Below, piece after piece: positions 8,189 to 16,810 of a stretch of DNA of 64,000 bases. The position numbers and the translations under genes were made by a program. The stretch is from Marimonas arenosa (GTDB lineage Bacteria; Pseudomonadota; Alphaproteobacteria; Rhodobacterales; Rhodobacteraceae). The notes beneath the pieces are model-generated. The model made no database searches, was not told where the DNA came from, and saw only the letters and a list, made by a program, of their open reading frames with translations. The DNA lies in NCBI RefSeq assembly GCF_030848945.1, contig NZ_JANHAX010000001.1, positions 1 through 64,000 on the forward strand, in the 5' to 3' direction. The stretch's first letter is position 1. Each line of letters opens with the position of its first letter.

Positions 8189-9382
8189 ATGATAGCATGT
8201 TTCATCCTCCGGATCGGCTTGCTCCTGCTGGCGGGCTGGATCGCCGCAACCGGGACACTGGCAACCGCGAGCCGGGCTGAAACACCTGTCACCCTCTATC
8301 TCTTCTGGCAGGAGGGTTGCCCGCATTGCGCCCGGGCCAGAGCCACGCTGGCGGGAATGCAGGCCGAGTCACCGGATCTGCAGGTGGTGCCGATCGAACT
8401 GGGCGTCAGCGAGACCGACGATGCGGTGTTCCGTGCGGTGATCCGCCAACTCGGCATCGACAGCCCCGGCGTGCCGCTGGTGGTGGTCGGCGACGCGGGT
8501 GCAATCGGTTTTGCCGGCGGCGGCTTTTCGCAGCGCCGCTACCAGACCCTGATCGCGCGCTGCCGCGCCGGGCCGTGCCCGGATCTGGTCGCGGGTCTCG
8601 GCGCTCCGGCCCCGCCGACCGCCCCGCCCGAGGCCGGGCTCGGGCCGATCAGCCTGCCCTGGATCGGCGAGGTCGATCTCGGCGCGCTGTCGCTGCCGCT
8701 GCTGACCGTGGTGCTGGCCGGGGTCGACGGGTTCAACCCTTGCGCGATGTGGGTGCTGGCGCTGCTGATCGGGCTGCTTCTCGGGGTGCGCGACAGCCGC
8801 CGCATGTGGCTTCTGGGGGGCGTGTTCCTGCTGGCCACCGGGGCGATGTATTTCGCGGTCATGGCGGCCTGGCTCAACGTTGTGTTGTGGCTCGGCGCGG
8901 TTGGCTGGATCCGGCTGGTCATCGGCGCGCTGGCTGTCGCGGCCGGGTTCTACTACCTGCGCGAATACTGGACCAATCCCGACGGGCTCTGCCGGATCAC
9001 CGACGGCGCCCGCCGCGGCACGATTTCGCGGGCCTTCCAAACGCTGGTGGAACAACCCAACCTGCTGGTTTCGGCACTGGGGGTCGCCGTCCTGGCCATC
9101 GCTGTGAACCTGGTGGAACTGGCCTGCTCGGCCGGGCTGCCGGCGATCTACACCCAGGCGCTGGCAATGCATGATCTGACAATGCCGGCCTATTACGGCT
9201 ACCTGCTGCTCTATCTCGCGGTGTTCCTGCTTGACGACACAGTGCTGTTCGTCGCCGCCATGTTGACCCTGCGCACAGCGGTCCTGAGCGGGGGGTATTC
9301 GCGCTACGCCCATCTCATCGGCGGCATCGTCCTGCTGGCACTCGGTGGGGTGATGATGCTTCGGCCTGACCTGCTGGGCTAG
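8189..9382 (+). CDS. Thioredoxin-like domain fused to a multi-spanning membrane domain
   Basis: A 397-residue membrane redox protein. Residues 1-30 are a signal sequence. A glutaredoxin/thioredoxin-like domain follows with the redox motif CPHC (C44, C47), ending near residue 140. From about 165 to the C-terminus there are around six membrane helices, with conserved-looking elements VDGFNPCAMWVLALL and NLVELACSAGLP. Each element holds one cysteine, as in the CcdA/DsbD electron-transfer family. The likely role is passing reducing power across the inner membrane. An FNR-type box directly upstream points to induction at low oxygen. It converges on the SLC13 gene with only 3 bases between. Confidence 0.8.
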   Translation: MIACFILRIGLLLLAGWIAATGTLATASRAETPVTLYLFWQEGCPHCARARATLAGMQAESPDLQVVPIELGVSETDDAVFRAVIRQLGIDSPGVPLVVVGDAGAIGFAGGGFSQRRYQTLIARCRAGPCPDLVAGLGAPAPPTAPPEAGLGPISLPWIGEVDLGALSLPLLTVVLAGVDGFNPCAMWVLALLIGLLLGVRDSRRMWLLGGVFLLATGAMYFAVMAAWLNVVLWLGAVGWIRLVIGALAVAAGFYYLREYWTNPDGLCRITDGARRGTISRAFQTLVEQPNLLVSALGVAVLAIAVNLVELACSAGLPAIYTQALAMHDLTMPAYYGYLLLYLAVFLLDDTVLFVAAMLTLRTAVLSGGYSRYAHLIGGIVLLALGGVMMLRPDLLG

Positions 9383-9385
9383 GGC

Positions 9386-11158
9386 TCACATCGGCCAGAA
9401 GATCAGGATCAGCGGCACCGACACCGCCACGACCAGGATTTCCAACGGCAGGCCCATGCGCCAGTAGTCGCCGAAGTGATAGCCGCCGGGGCCGAGGATG
9501 AGCGTGTTGTTCTTGTGCCCGATGGGGGTGAGGAAGGCGCAGGACGCCGCCACGGCCACGGCCATCAGGAACGGGTCGGGCGAGACGCCCAGCGTCTGCG
9601 CCATCTGGATGCCGATGGGGGCGGCCACAATGGCGGTGGCCGTGTTATTCAGGACATCCGACAGGGTCATCGTGACCACCATCAACACCGTCAGGATCGC
9701 CCAGGGCGCCCAGCCCTCGGTCAGGCCGATGAGGCCACCGGCGATCAGTTGGGTGCCACCCGATTCCTCGAGCGCCGCGCCGAGCGGGATCATCGACCCC
9801 AAGAGCACCACGACAGGCCATTCGATCTGATCGTAAAGCTCGTTCAGCGGGACAACCCGCATCAGCACATAGGCCACCACCACCAGCCCCAGGGCGATGG
9901 GCAGGTAAAGCAGGCCGAAACTGGCCGCGGCGACGGCGGCCGCGAACAGGCCGATCGCGGCCCAGGTCTTGGTGTTCTCGGTCACCGCCAGTCCGCGTTC
10001 GGCGAGCGGCAGGCAGCCCAGCCACTCGGTCACATCCGGTCCGGCGCCCTTGGGCACGAGCAACAGCAGAATATCGCCGGGGCGCACCTTCGTCTGGCGC
10101 AGGTGGCTGGTGATCCGCTGGCCCTGGCGCGAGATGCCCAACACGATGGTGCGCTGGCGCCAATGCAGGCCGATGCTCTGTGCCGTCATGCCGGCAATGC
10201 GCGCCTCGGCCGTGACTACCACCTCGATCATGTCGAGCCCTTCGCCGGCAGCCTTGAGCCGTTCCTCGCGTTCTTCCTCGGAGAAGGCCAGGTTCAGCGC
10301 GCTGCGGAACTCGTCAAGCGCCTCGGGCGTCGCTTCGAGCACCAGCGCGTCGCTGGCCCGCAGGATCACGTTGTGCGCCACGCCATACAGCCGCTTGCCG
10401 TTGCGGATCAGGCCGAGGATCGCCACGTCGGCCTTCTCGGCCTCTTCGTCGAGCTCGCCCAGCCGCTGCCCGATCAGCTTGTTGTCCTCCGGCACGGTCA
10501 GTTCGGCAATATAGGCGCCGAGGTCTTCGACCGCCTTCAGCGCATCCTCGCGCTGCGGAATCAGCCGCCAGCCGATCAGCGCCACGAAAACCAGCCCGAT
10601 CACTGCCGTCAGCGCGCCAACGGGGGCGAAATCGAACATCTTGAACGGCGCCCCCAGCGATTCGTCGCGGATCGCGGCGATGATGATGTTGGGCGGCGTG
10701 CCGATCAGCGTCGCCATTCCGCCCAGGATGGTGGCAAAGCTCAACGGCATCAGCGACATCGCAGGGGGCCGGCCGGCCTTGCGCGCGGTCTGGATATCGA
10801 CCGGCATCAACAGGGCCAGCGCGGCGACGTTGTTCATGAAGGCCGACAATACCCCGCCGACGCCGCCCATGATGGCGATGTGGCTGCCGAGACTGCGCGA
10901 GGCGTCGATCAGCGTCCGGGTGATCAGGAGCACTGCACCGGACCGCACCAGCCCGGCCGATACCACCAGCACCAGCGCCACCACCAGCGTCGCCGGGTGG
11001 CCAAAGCCGTCGAAGGCGTGCTTGGTCTCGACCACGCCCAGCACGACGCCGGCCATCAGCGCCGCGAAAGCCACGAGATCGTAGCGCCAGCGCCCCCAGA
11101 GCAGGAGCCCAAACACCGCGCCGAAAAGCGAGAAAAGAATAATCTGATCGTTCGTCAT
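9386..11158 (-). CDS. SLC13/DASS-family permease with two TrkA-C (RCK_C) domains
   Basis: A 590-residue inner-membrane transporter of the divalent anion:sodium symporter type, which carries sulfate, phosphate-like anions or dicarboxylates. Membrane segments occupy residues 1-190 and 380-590. Between them lie two RCK_C-like regulatory domains (about 205-285 and 295-375; for example EDNKLIGQRLGELDEEAE and VRPGDILLLLVPKG). The helix-break motif SMIPLGAALEESGGTQL and the final GHKNNTLILGPGGYHF are typical. The substrate cannot be decided. The gene stands alone and converges with the thioredoxin-membrane gene. Confidence 0.88.
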   Translation of the reverse strand: MTNDQIILFSLFGAVFGLLLWGRWRYDLVAFAALMAGVVLGVVETKHAFDGFGHPATLVVALVLVVSAGLVRSGAVLLITRTLIDASRSLGSHIAIMGGVGGVLSAFMNNVAALALLMPVDIQTARKAGRPPAMSLMPLSFATILGGMATLIGTPPNIIIAAIRDESLGAPFKMFDFAPVGALTAVIGLVFVALIGWRLIPQREDALKAVEDLGAYIAELTVPEDNKLIGQRLGELDEEAEKADVAILGLIRNGKRLYGVAHNVILRASDALVLEATPEALDEFRSALNLAFSEEEREERLKAAGEGLDMIEVVVTAEARIAGMTAQSIGLHWRQRTIVLGISRQGQRITSHLRQTKVRPGDILLLLVPKGAGPDVTEWLGCLPLAERGLAVTENTKTWAAIGLFAAAVAAASFGLLYLPIALGLVVVAYVLMRVVPLNELYDQIEWPVVVLLGSMIPLGAALEESGGTQLIAGGLIGLTEGWAPWAILTVLMVVTMTLSDVLNNTATAIVAAPIGIQMAQTLGVSPDPFLMAVAVAASCAFLTPIGHKNNTLILGPGGYHFGDYWRMGLPLEILVVAVSVPLILIFWPM

Positions 11159-11337
11159 GCCCCAACCCTAGCCGCTTCGCCGGACACGCGCGACGGGGAA
11201 TTCTGGCACGCTTGCCTCGATCCGGTGCAGGCCGCGTTCAATCCCTAAATTGCAGCGGGTTTTGCCACCGCGCGTTCATCCGATCTCAACCTTTTCGGCG
11301 CCAGTTTCAGGCGGGTGAGCATAAGGAGTTGGATGCG

Positions 11338-11532
11338 ATGCCGGACGTCACAAACGCGAATCACGACAAGCCTCGGTTTCTGTTCGCCGAGGAAAGCGGG
11401 CTGGCCCTGTTCGAAAACCGCCATACCGGCCGGCGGTTCTGGCTCGATCTCGAGGATTGGCAGGATATCGTGGACTGTCTGCGGTCGGGTTGGAGCCCCG
11501 ACTCGGTCCGCTCGCGACAGGCCCAAGGCTGA
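11338..11532 (+). CDS. Small hypothetical protein
   Basis: A 64-residue protein of unknown function. The ATG at 11338 follows an AAGGAG site at 11322-11327; an in-frame extension further upstream lacks one. The sequence is soluble and rich in acidic and aromatic residues (RRFWLDLEDWQDIVDCLRSGW). It looks like a compact helical protein. Proline, cysteine clusters and signal sequences are absent. It precedes yebC by 100 bases with a candidate promoter in between, so it is probably monocistronic. Confidence 0.6.
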   Translation: MPDVTNANHDKPRFLFAEESGLALFENRHTGRRFWLDLEDWQDIVDCLRSGWSPDSVRSRQAQG

Positions 11533-11570
11533 TCCCCGGGTCTGCCTGTCGGCTCGCCGCAGCCCGGTGC

Positions 11571-11600
11571 TTGAACCCGGCCCCCGCCTTCGCCTATAGA
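11571..11600 (+). promoter_or_regulatory. Candidate sigma-70 promoter for yebC
   Basis: TTGAAC (11571-11576) and TATAGA (11595-11600) are separated by 18 bases, which places a start near 11607, 28 bases before the yebC ATG. Each hexamer matches the consensus at four of six positions. Confidence 0.4.
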
Positions 11601-11634
11601 GGCGCGGTCAGGAACATCACGTCGGGAGAGCGAC

Positions 11635-12381
11635 ATGGCCGGCCACTCCAAATGGGCCAATATCCAGCACCGCAAGGGGCGCCAGGATGCGGCGCGCTCG
11701 AAGCTGTTTTCAAAGCTGTCGAAAGAGATCACCGTTGCCGCCAAGATGGGCGATCCCGACCCCGAAAAGAACCCGCGCCTGCGGCTGGCGGTCAAGAACG
11801 CCAAGTCGCAGTCGATGCCGAACGACAATATCGACCGCGCCATCAAGAAGGCCACCGGCGGCGAGGGCGAGGAATACGAGGAAATCCGCTACGAAGGCTA
11901 TGGTCCCAACGGCGTGGCGGTGATCGTCGAGGCGATGACCGACAACCGTAACCGAACCGCCTCGAACGTGCGCTCGACCTTCACCAAGAACGGCGGCAAC
12001 CTGGGCGAGACCGGCAGCGTCGGCTTCATGTTCGATCGAAAGGGCGAGATCACCTATCCCGCGTCGGTGGGCGACGAGGACACGGTGATGATGGCCGCGA
12101 TCGAAGCCGGCGCCGAAGATGTCGAAAGCTCCGAGGACGGCCATATCATCTGGTGTGCCGATACCGACCTGAACGAGGTGTCGACCGCGCTCGAGGCGGA
12201 ACTGGGCGAAAGCGAGGAGACTCAACTCACCTGGCGGCCGACCACCACCACCGAGCTTGACCTCGAGGGCATGCAGAAGCTGATGAAGTTGGTCGACGCG
12301 CTCGAGGACGACGACGACGTGCAGCGCGTCACAACCAATTTCGAGGCAACCGACGAGGTGATGGAGCAACTGGCGGGCTGA
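11635..12381 (+). CDS. YebC/PmpR-family regulator
   Basis: A 248-residue cytoplasmic protein of the YebC family. Members have been described both as DNA-binding regulators and as translation factors that act on stalled ribosomes. The N-terminus [20 protein letters not shown] is the family hallmark, and the acidic third domain ([17 protein letters not shown]) is complete. In many bacteria yebC sits beside ruvC, but here it has no such neighbour. The start has a GGGAGAG ribosome site. Confidence 0.95.
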   Translation: MAGHSKWANIQHRKGRQDAARSKLFSKLSKEITVAAKMGDPDPEKNPRLRLAVKNAKSQSMPNDNIDRAIKKATGGEGEEYEEIRYEGYGPNGVAVIVEAMTDNRNRTASNVRSTFTKNGGNLGETGSVGFMFDRKGEITYPASVGDEDTVMMAAIEAGAEDVESSEDGHIIWCADTDLNEVSTALEAELGESEETQLTWRPTTTTELDLEGMQKLMKLVDALEDDDDVQRVTTNFEATDEVMEQLAG

Positions 12382-12731
12382 GCCACCTGCCGGTCGGGCG
12401 CCGGACCATCTGCTGGATCACCTCTGGTTCGGCTGAACCCTCGGGCTATCGCGCGATCGCGGTTCTCCCGGCTGACTCCGCTCTCGCCCACGTCGAATCC
12501 GCGACGGATACCTGGTTTGAACACCCGGCCGGGAACACCCGTTTCGGCAGTGTCGCGACGCTCATACCAGACTTCCGATGCTATGCCGGTTTCTTCTTCG
12601 GACCGGATGCCCAACCTGGCTCTCCCATGGCGCGATCGCGCGTCCGGGCGGAAAGCATGGCCGAACTCCGAAAGGCCGTGACCTCATTGATCTCAGTCAA
12701 CAACGCCGTTCTACTGCAGGTGATAAAATAA
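12381..12731 (+). other. Coding-like open frame without a usable start, possible gene remnant
   Basis: The 414-base gap 12382-12795 holds no ordinary gene. One plus-strand frame is open from the end of yebC to TAA at 12729-12731 and reads like protein (for example YRAIAVLPADSALAHVES). Its codons favour G/C at third positions. The first ATG in that frame is only at 12627, 34 codons before the stop, and no good ribosome site precedes it. It may be the 3' end of a decayed gene or chance. Its end overlaps the FNR box and promoter of the cytochrome gene. Confidence 0.3.
12687..12700 (+). promoter_or_regulatory. FNR/FnrL-type box of the cytochrome c gene
   Basis: TTGAT-CTCA-GTCAA matches the FNR/FnrL consensus except for one base. 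The centre at 12693.5 is 41.5 bases upstream of 12735. A -10 hexamer TAAAAT (five of six) lies at 12724-12729, exactly where a class II FNR-activated promoter would need it. The leader to the ATG at 12796 would be about 60 bases. Confidence 0.7.
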
Positions 12732-12795
12732 AAAAGTGTAGGAATTTGTATGGGATTGAGTACGGTTACAGACAATCAAGGTAGGGAGGAAAGAC

Positions 12796-13221
12796 ATGAA
12801 GTTCCGTTTTTTTGAATTCGCTCTGGCCGCCGTGGTCGCCGGGTCGCAGCTGACACCGGCCGTCGCGGAACCCGTGGACCCGGTTGCGACCGGCAAGCAG
12901 ATCTATGAAGAGCGCTGCCTGATTTGCCACGGTGCTAATGGAAAAGGCGACGGCGCTGTCGGGGAGATGTTCGAGACCCGTCCCGGCGATCTGACCACGC
13001 TGCAGCCGGAAGGCCAGTTCTTTCCTTACATGGACGTGCTGGCAAAGATCGATGGCCGTGAGGTCGTGATGGGCCATGGCACCGAAATGCCGATCTGGGG
13101 CGAGGCCTTCATGGTCGACGCCCTGGAAGATCGCGGCGTCAATCCCAAGGATGCCGCCGCAATCGTGAACGCTCGGTTGGCGTCGCTGCTGTTCTATCTC
13201 GCCACCTTGCAGGGGCAATAA
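12796..13221 (+). CDS. Small c-type cytochrome, periplasmic
   Basis: A 141-residue single-haem cytochrome c. Residues 1-24 form a signal peptide ending at AVA. The haem-binding motif is CLICH (C41, C44, H45), followed by GxxGKGDG typical of class I cytochromes. A likely distal methionine lies in GTEMPIWGEAF. Such proteins shuttle electrons in the periplasm. The gene stands alone behind a good FNR-type box with a near-consensus -10, so it is probably induced by oxygen limitation. A 10-base inverted repeat follows it. The redox partner is unknown. Confidence 0.9.
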   Translation: MKFRFFEFALAAVVAGSQLTPAVAEPVDPVATGKQIYEERCLICHGANGKGDGAVGEMFETRPGDLTTLQPEGQFFPYMDVLAKIDGREVVMGHGTEMPIWGEAFMVDALEDRGVNPKDAAAIVNARLASLLFYLATLQGQ

Positions 13222-13231
13222 GGCGTCTGCC

Positions 13232-13272
13232 GTCCGGCAACTGCGGGTGAAAAAAACCTTCTGTTGCCGGAC
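13232..13272 (+). terminator. Hairpin downstream of the cytochrome c gene
   Basis: GTCCGGCAAC (13232-13241) and GTTGCCGGAC (13263-13272) are perfect complements with a 21-base A-rich loop. No T-run follows, so it may stabilise or end the transcript by another route. Confidence 0.35.
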
Positions 13273-13391
13273 CGGAAAACCAGCAAAGATGCCTAAGGAT
13301 CTGGTGGCGGAAGGGGCGGATGGTGTTTTGGTTCGCTTCCTTCGCCGTATGCATTCGGCCACCGGATCCGGTTATTGAAGGGTATTGCGCT

Positions 13392-14087
13392 TCAACTCAG
13401 CGTTTCCTCGAAAAACCGCGCCATCGCGTCCCAGGAGCGGGCGTTTGCGGTTTCGGAAAAGCCCATTCCCGGGGCGTTGGCATTGGGGTTGGTGAAGGCG
13501 TGGCCGGTATGGCCGAACGCCAGGAACTGCCAGTCCTTGCAATGGGCGGTCAATTCCTCGGCCAGCGCCACCTTGACCTCGGGCGGGTCAAGCGGGTCGT
13601 CCCAGCCGTCGAGGATGAGGATGGCGGCCGTCATGTCCCGTGAGCCGGCGGGCGGCGCGTCATAGACCCCGTGGAAACTTACCCCGGCCCGGAAATCGGC
13701 GCCGCTGCGCGCCAGATCCAGCACCGCCTTGCCGCCGAAGCAGAACCCGATGGCGCCGCAGCGCCCGGCATCGACCTGCGCCAGGCCCTTGAGCGCGTCG
13801 AGCGCTGCCTGCATCCGCGTCGCCAGCAGCGGGCGGTCGGTATTGAGCAAACCCATCATCGCCGCCGCCTCGTCGCGCGTGCCGGCGAGCGCGCCGTTGC
13901 CGTAATAGTCGACCCCTAGCGCGACATATCCCATCGCCGCCAGCCGGTCGGCGTGGCCGCGCTCCATGTCGCTGAGGCCCATGAAGGCCGGCACCACCAG
14001 CACGCCCGGGAACGGGCCATTGCCTTGCGGCAAGGCAAGGTAGCCATGGCAGCTTGTGTCACCGGCATCATAGATCATCTCGGGCAT
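13392..14087 (-). CDS. Dienelactone hydrolase family protein
   Basis: A 231-residue alpha/beta hydrolase. The nucleophile elbow is GFCFGG with C116 in place of serine, as in dienelactone hydrolases. An Asp in DGWDDPLDPP and a His in FGHTGHAFTNP complete the catalytic triad. These enzymes open lactones in aromatic degradation, but many relatives have other ester substrates, and no aromatic pathway genes are nearby. It lies 30 bases downstream of the LysR-type argP-like gene on the same strand and may be transcribed with it. Confidence 0.88.
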   Translation of the reverse strand: MPEMIYDAGDTSCHGYLALPQGNGPFPGVLVVPAFMGLSDMERGHADRLAAMGYVALGVDYYGNGALAGTRDEAAAMMGLLNTDRPLLATRMQAALDALKGLAQVDAGRCGAIGFCFGGKAVLDLARSGADFRAGVSFHGVYDAPPAGSRDMTAAILILDGWDDPLDPPEVKVALAEELTAHCKDWQFLAFGHTGHAFTNPNANAPGMGFSETANARSWDAMARFFEETLS

Positions 14088-14117
14088 GGGCCCCGTCTCC
14101 TCGTGTTGCGTCAGGGA

Positions 14118-15014
14118 TCAGCCGTCGGGGCCTTCCAGCGCGCCGCCGGCTTTGTCGCGCACTGCCTGCGTCAGCGGTGCCAGCACTGGCGCCAGCATGC
14201 GGCTGACCTGCCAGTAGAGCGGCACGTCGAGCGGCGCCTCTTCTTTCAGATGCACCAGGTGACCGCGTCGCAGCTGACGCCAAACCATCGGCACCGGATT
14301 CATCCCCCAGCCGAGACCGTGTTGGGTGCCGGCGGCGAAGGCGGTGCTCGACGGCACGCGGTGGGCCGGAGGCTGCCCGACGGGCTTGCCAAAATGCGTG
14401 CTCACCCAATTCGCCTGCAAATCGTCTTTCTCGTTGAATTGCATCACCGGCGCGCGGGCCAGCGTCTTGGCGTTCACGCCCCCGGCGAACCAACGCTCCA
14501 TAAAGGCAGGGCTGGCGCAGGCGACATAGCGCAGGCTGCCCAGCGCGTGCACGTCGCAGCCCTGGACCGGCCGGGCATGATCGGTCACCGCCGCCATCAC
14601 TTCGCCGCGGCGCAGCCAGTCGGCGGAATGGGATTCGTCGTCCACCACCAGGTCGAAGGCCAGCCCGTCATGGCCTTCCAGGGCGGCCAGAAACCAGGTG
14701 TCGAGACTGTCGGCATTCACCGCGATGCGCACCCGCACCGGCCCCGTCTCAGGTTCGGCTCTTCCGAGGTCACGGCTGACCTGGTCTTCCATCAGCGCCA
14801 CCGCCTCGGCATGGGCGGTCAGCCGGATGCCGGCCTCAGTACCGCGGCACGGGCTTTCGCGCAGCACCAGCACTGCGCCCACCTGTTCCTCAAGCGCCTT
14901 CACCCGCTGGGAAATTGCCGACTGCGTCACGCCCAGTGCGCCGGCGGCGGCCTCGAAGCTGCCCAGCCGCAGGATGGCGGAAAGTGCGGCCAGTTGCCTG
15001 CTGTCGAACTGCAT
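14118..15014 (-). CDS. argP: ArgP/IciA-type LysR transcription regulator
   Basis: A 298-residue LysR-family regulator of the ArgP (IciA) branch, which activates lysine/arginine export genes when those amino acids are plentiful. The N-terminal winged helix-turn-helix (residues 3-60) includes SFEAAAGALGVTQSAISQRV, close to the ArgP consensus. The rest is the effector-binding domain. It is divergent from a LysE/ArgO exporter with 89 bases between, the standard arrangement for regulator and target. Confidence 0.9.
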   Translation of the reverse strand: MQFDSRQLAALSAILRLGSFEAAAGALGVTQSAISQRVKALEEQVGAVLVLRESPCRGTEAGIRLTAHAEAVALMEDQVSRDLGRAEPETGPVRVRIAVNADSLDTWFLAALEGHDGLAFDLVVDDESHSADWLRRGEVMAAVTDHARPVQGCDVHALGSLRYVACASPAFMERWFAGGVNAKTLARAPVMQFNEKDDLQANWVSTHFGKPVGQPPAHRVPSSTAFAAGTQHGLGWGMNPVPMVWRQLRRGHLVHLKEEAPLDVPLYWQVSRMLAPVLAPLTQAVRDKAGGALEGPDG

Positions 15015-15103
15015 TAGCCCCTCTTATCACGGTTCAATATCTTTAACTGGACCTAGCGCATCCTCGGCATTAGGCCAAGCAAAACCTCTTGCCGGAGCAT
15101 CGC

Positions 15104-15703
15104 ATGACCTCCTTTCTCGCCGGTTTCTCGCTGGGCTTTTCGCTGATTCTCGCCATCGGCGCGCAGAACGCCTTCGTGCTGCGTCAGGGGCTCCGGCGCG
15201 AGCATGTGCTGGCGACGGTGCTGATTTGCGCGCTGTCCGACGCGGTGCTGATTGCCGCCGGGGTGGCGGGGTTCGGGGCGCTGGCCCGGGCCGTACCGGG
15301 GTTCGAGACGGTGATGCGTTTTGGCGGCGCGGCGTTTCTGTTGTGGTACGGCGCCCGAAACTTCGCCGCCGCCTGGCGTGGCGGAGAGCGGCTCGACAGC
15401 AGCGGCGAGGCCCGCCATTCCCTGCGGGGCGTGGTGCTGACCGTTGTGGCGCTGACCTGGCTCAACCCGCATGTCTATCTCGACACGGTGGTGCTGCTGG
15501 GCTCGGTGTCGGCGCAATATCCGGCCAGGACCGCCTTCGCGGCGGGCGCGATCTGTGCCAGTTTCACCTTCTTCTTCAGCCTGGGCTATGGCGCCCGGTT
15601 GCTGGCGCCGCTTTTCGCCCGACCGGCGGCGTGGCGGGTGCTGGATGTCGTGGTCGGTGCCACGATGTGGGCGATTGCCGCAAAACTCGTGGCGGGCGGC
15701 TGA
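15104..15703 (+). CDS. LysE/ArgO-family amino acid exporter
   Basis: A 199-residue inner-membrane exporter with about six membrane helices. The start SFLAGFSLGFSLILAIGAQNAFVLRQGL is the family signature, and ALTWLNPHVYLDTVVLLG matches its second conserved block. The substrates are probably lysine and arginine, supported by the divergent ArgP-type regulator. I chose the ATG at 15104 (GGAG 7 bases upstream) over an in-frame TTG five codons earlier. Confidence 0.92.
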   Translation: MTSFLAGFSLGFSLILAIGAQNAFVLRQGLRREHVLATVLICALSDAVLIAAGVAGFGALARAVPGFETVMRFGGAAFLLWYGARNFAAAWRGGERLDSSGEARHSLRGVVLTVVALTWLNPHVYLDTVVLLGSVSAQYPARTAFAAGAICASFTFFFSLGYGARLLAPLFARPAAWRVLDVVVGATMWAIAAKLVAGG

Positions 15704-15799
15704 CCCGCGGGCCGCACAGTCCCTGTGCGCGCCGGCCGGCTTGTGCCGGGGCAGGGGGCGTCCCACCTCGGACCCTGTACCACAGGAAAGGAGCGCAAC

Positions 15800-16732
15800 A
15801 TGAGCTGGAACCCCGCCCTCGAACCGCAATGCCCCGCCGCCGGGCGACTCGACGATATCGAAACCCTGATCATCCCACGGGCCCGCGATCTCGGCGGGTT
15901 CGAGGTGAGGCGCGCCTTGCCGGCGCCGAAACGTCAGATGGTCGGCCCGTTCATCTTCTTCGACCAGATGGGCCCGGCCGAATTCCTGACCGGGCAGGGG
16001 ATCGACGTGCGCCCGCATCCGCATATCGGGCTGGGTACCGTGACCTATCTCTATGGGGGCGAGTTCGAGCACCGCGACAGTCTCGGGACCCATCAGATGA
16101 TCTACCCGGGCGAGGTCAATTGGATGGTGGCGGGCAACGGCGTCACCCATTCCGAACGCACCAGCGACACCACCCGCCAGCGCCGGTCCAACCTCTTCGG
16201 CATCCAGACCTGGGTCGCCCTGCCCGAAGACCAGGAAGAGCGGGAGGCCAGTTTCGAACATCATGGCCAGGACGCGTTGCCGCTGCTTGAAGGCGAAGGC
16301 AAGACGCTGCGCCTGATCATTGGCCGCGGCTGGGGCGAGCGGGCGCCGGTCTCGACTTTCACCGACATGTTCTATGCCGACGTGGTGATGCAGCCCGGTG
16401 CGCGCCTGCCGCTGCCCGTGGATCACGAGGACCGCGGCGTCTATGTCACCCAGGGCTCGGTGACCGTCGCCGGCGAGGTGTTCGAAGCCGGGCGCATGAT
16501 GGTGTTCCGCCCCGGCGATGCGATCACGCTGACCGCTGGAGAGCGGGGCGCACGCATCATGGCGCTGGGCGGCGAGACGCTGAACGGCCCGCGCCATATC
16601 TGGTGGAATTTCGTGGCCTCGTCGCGCGACAAGATCGAGGCGGCGAAAGAGGCCTGGGCCGCAGGCGACTGGGCGCATGGCCGCTTCCGCCTGCCGCCGG
16701 GAGATGACGCCGAGTTCATCCCGCTGCCCTGA
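15800..16732 (+). CDS. Pirin family protein
   Basis: A 310-residue bicupin of the pirin family. The metal-binding residues are in RPHPHIGLGTVTYLYGGEFEHRDS (two His close together, a third His and a Glu downstream), which normally bind iron. Bacterial pirins include quercetin dioxygenases and proteins that modulate pyruvate dehydrogenase, so the exact role is open. The ATG at 15800 is preceded by AAAGGAG. A longer in-frame start upstream has no ribosome site. It is probably monocistronic. Confidence 0.9.
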   Translation: MSWNPALEPQCPAAGRLDDIETLIIPRARDLGGFEVRRALPAPKRQMVGPFIFFDQMGPAEFLTGQGIDVRPHPHIGLGTVTYLYGGEFEHRDSLGTHQMIYPGEVNWMVAGNGVTHSERTSDTTRQRRSNLFGIQTWVALPEDQEEREASFEHHGQDALPLLEGEGKTLRLIIGRGWGERAPVSTFTDMFYADVVMQPGARLPLPVDHEDRGVYVTQGSVTVAGEVFEAGRMMVFRPGDAITLTAGERGARIMALGGETLNGPRHIWWNFVASSRDKIEAAKEAWAAGDWAHGRFRLPPGDDAEFIPLP

Positions 16733-16810
16733 GCGCGGGGCGCTGTGACGCTGCGATCCGTTAACAAGTTATCCCTTGCGGCCCGCTACCGGCCATGAGC
16801 AGATGACGGC

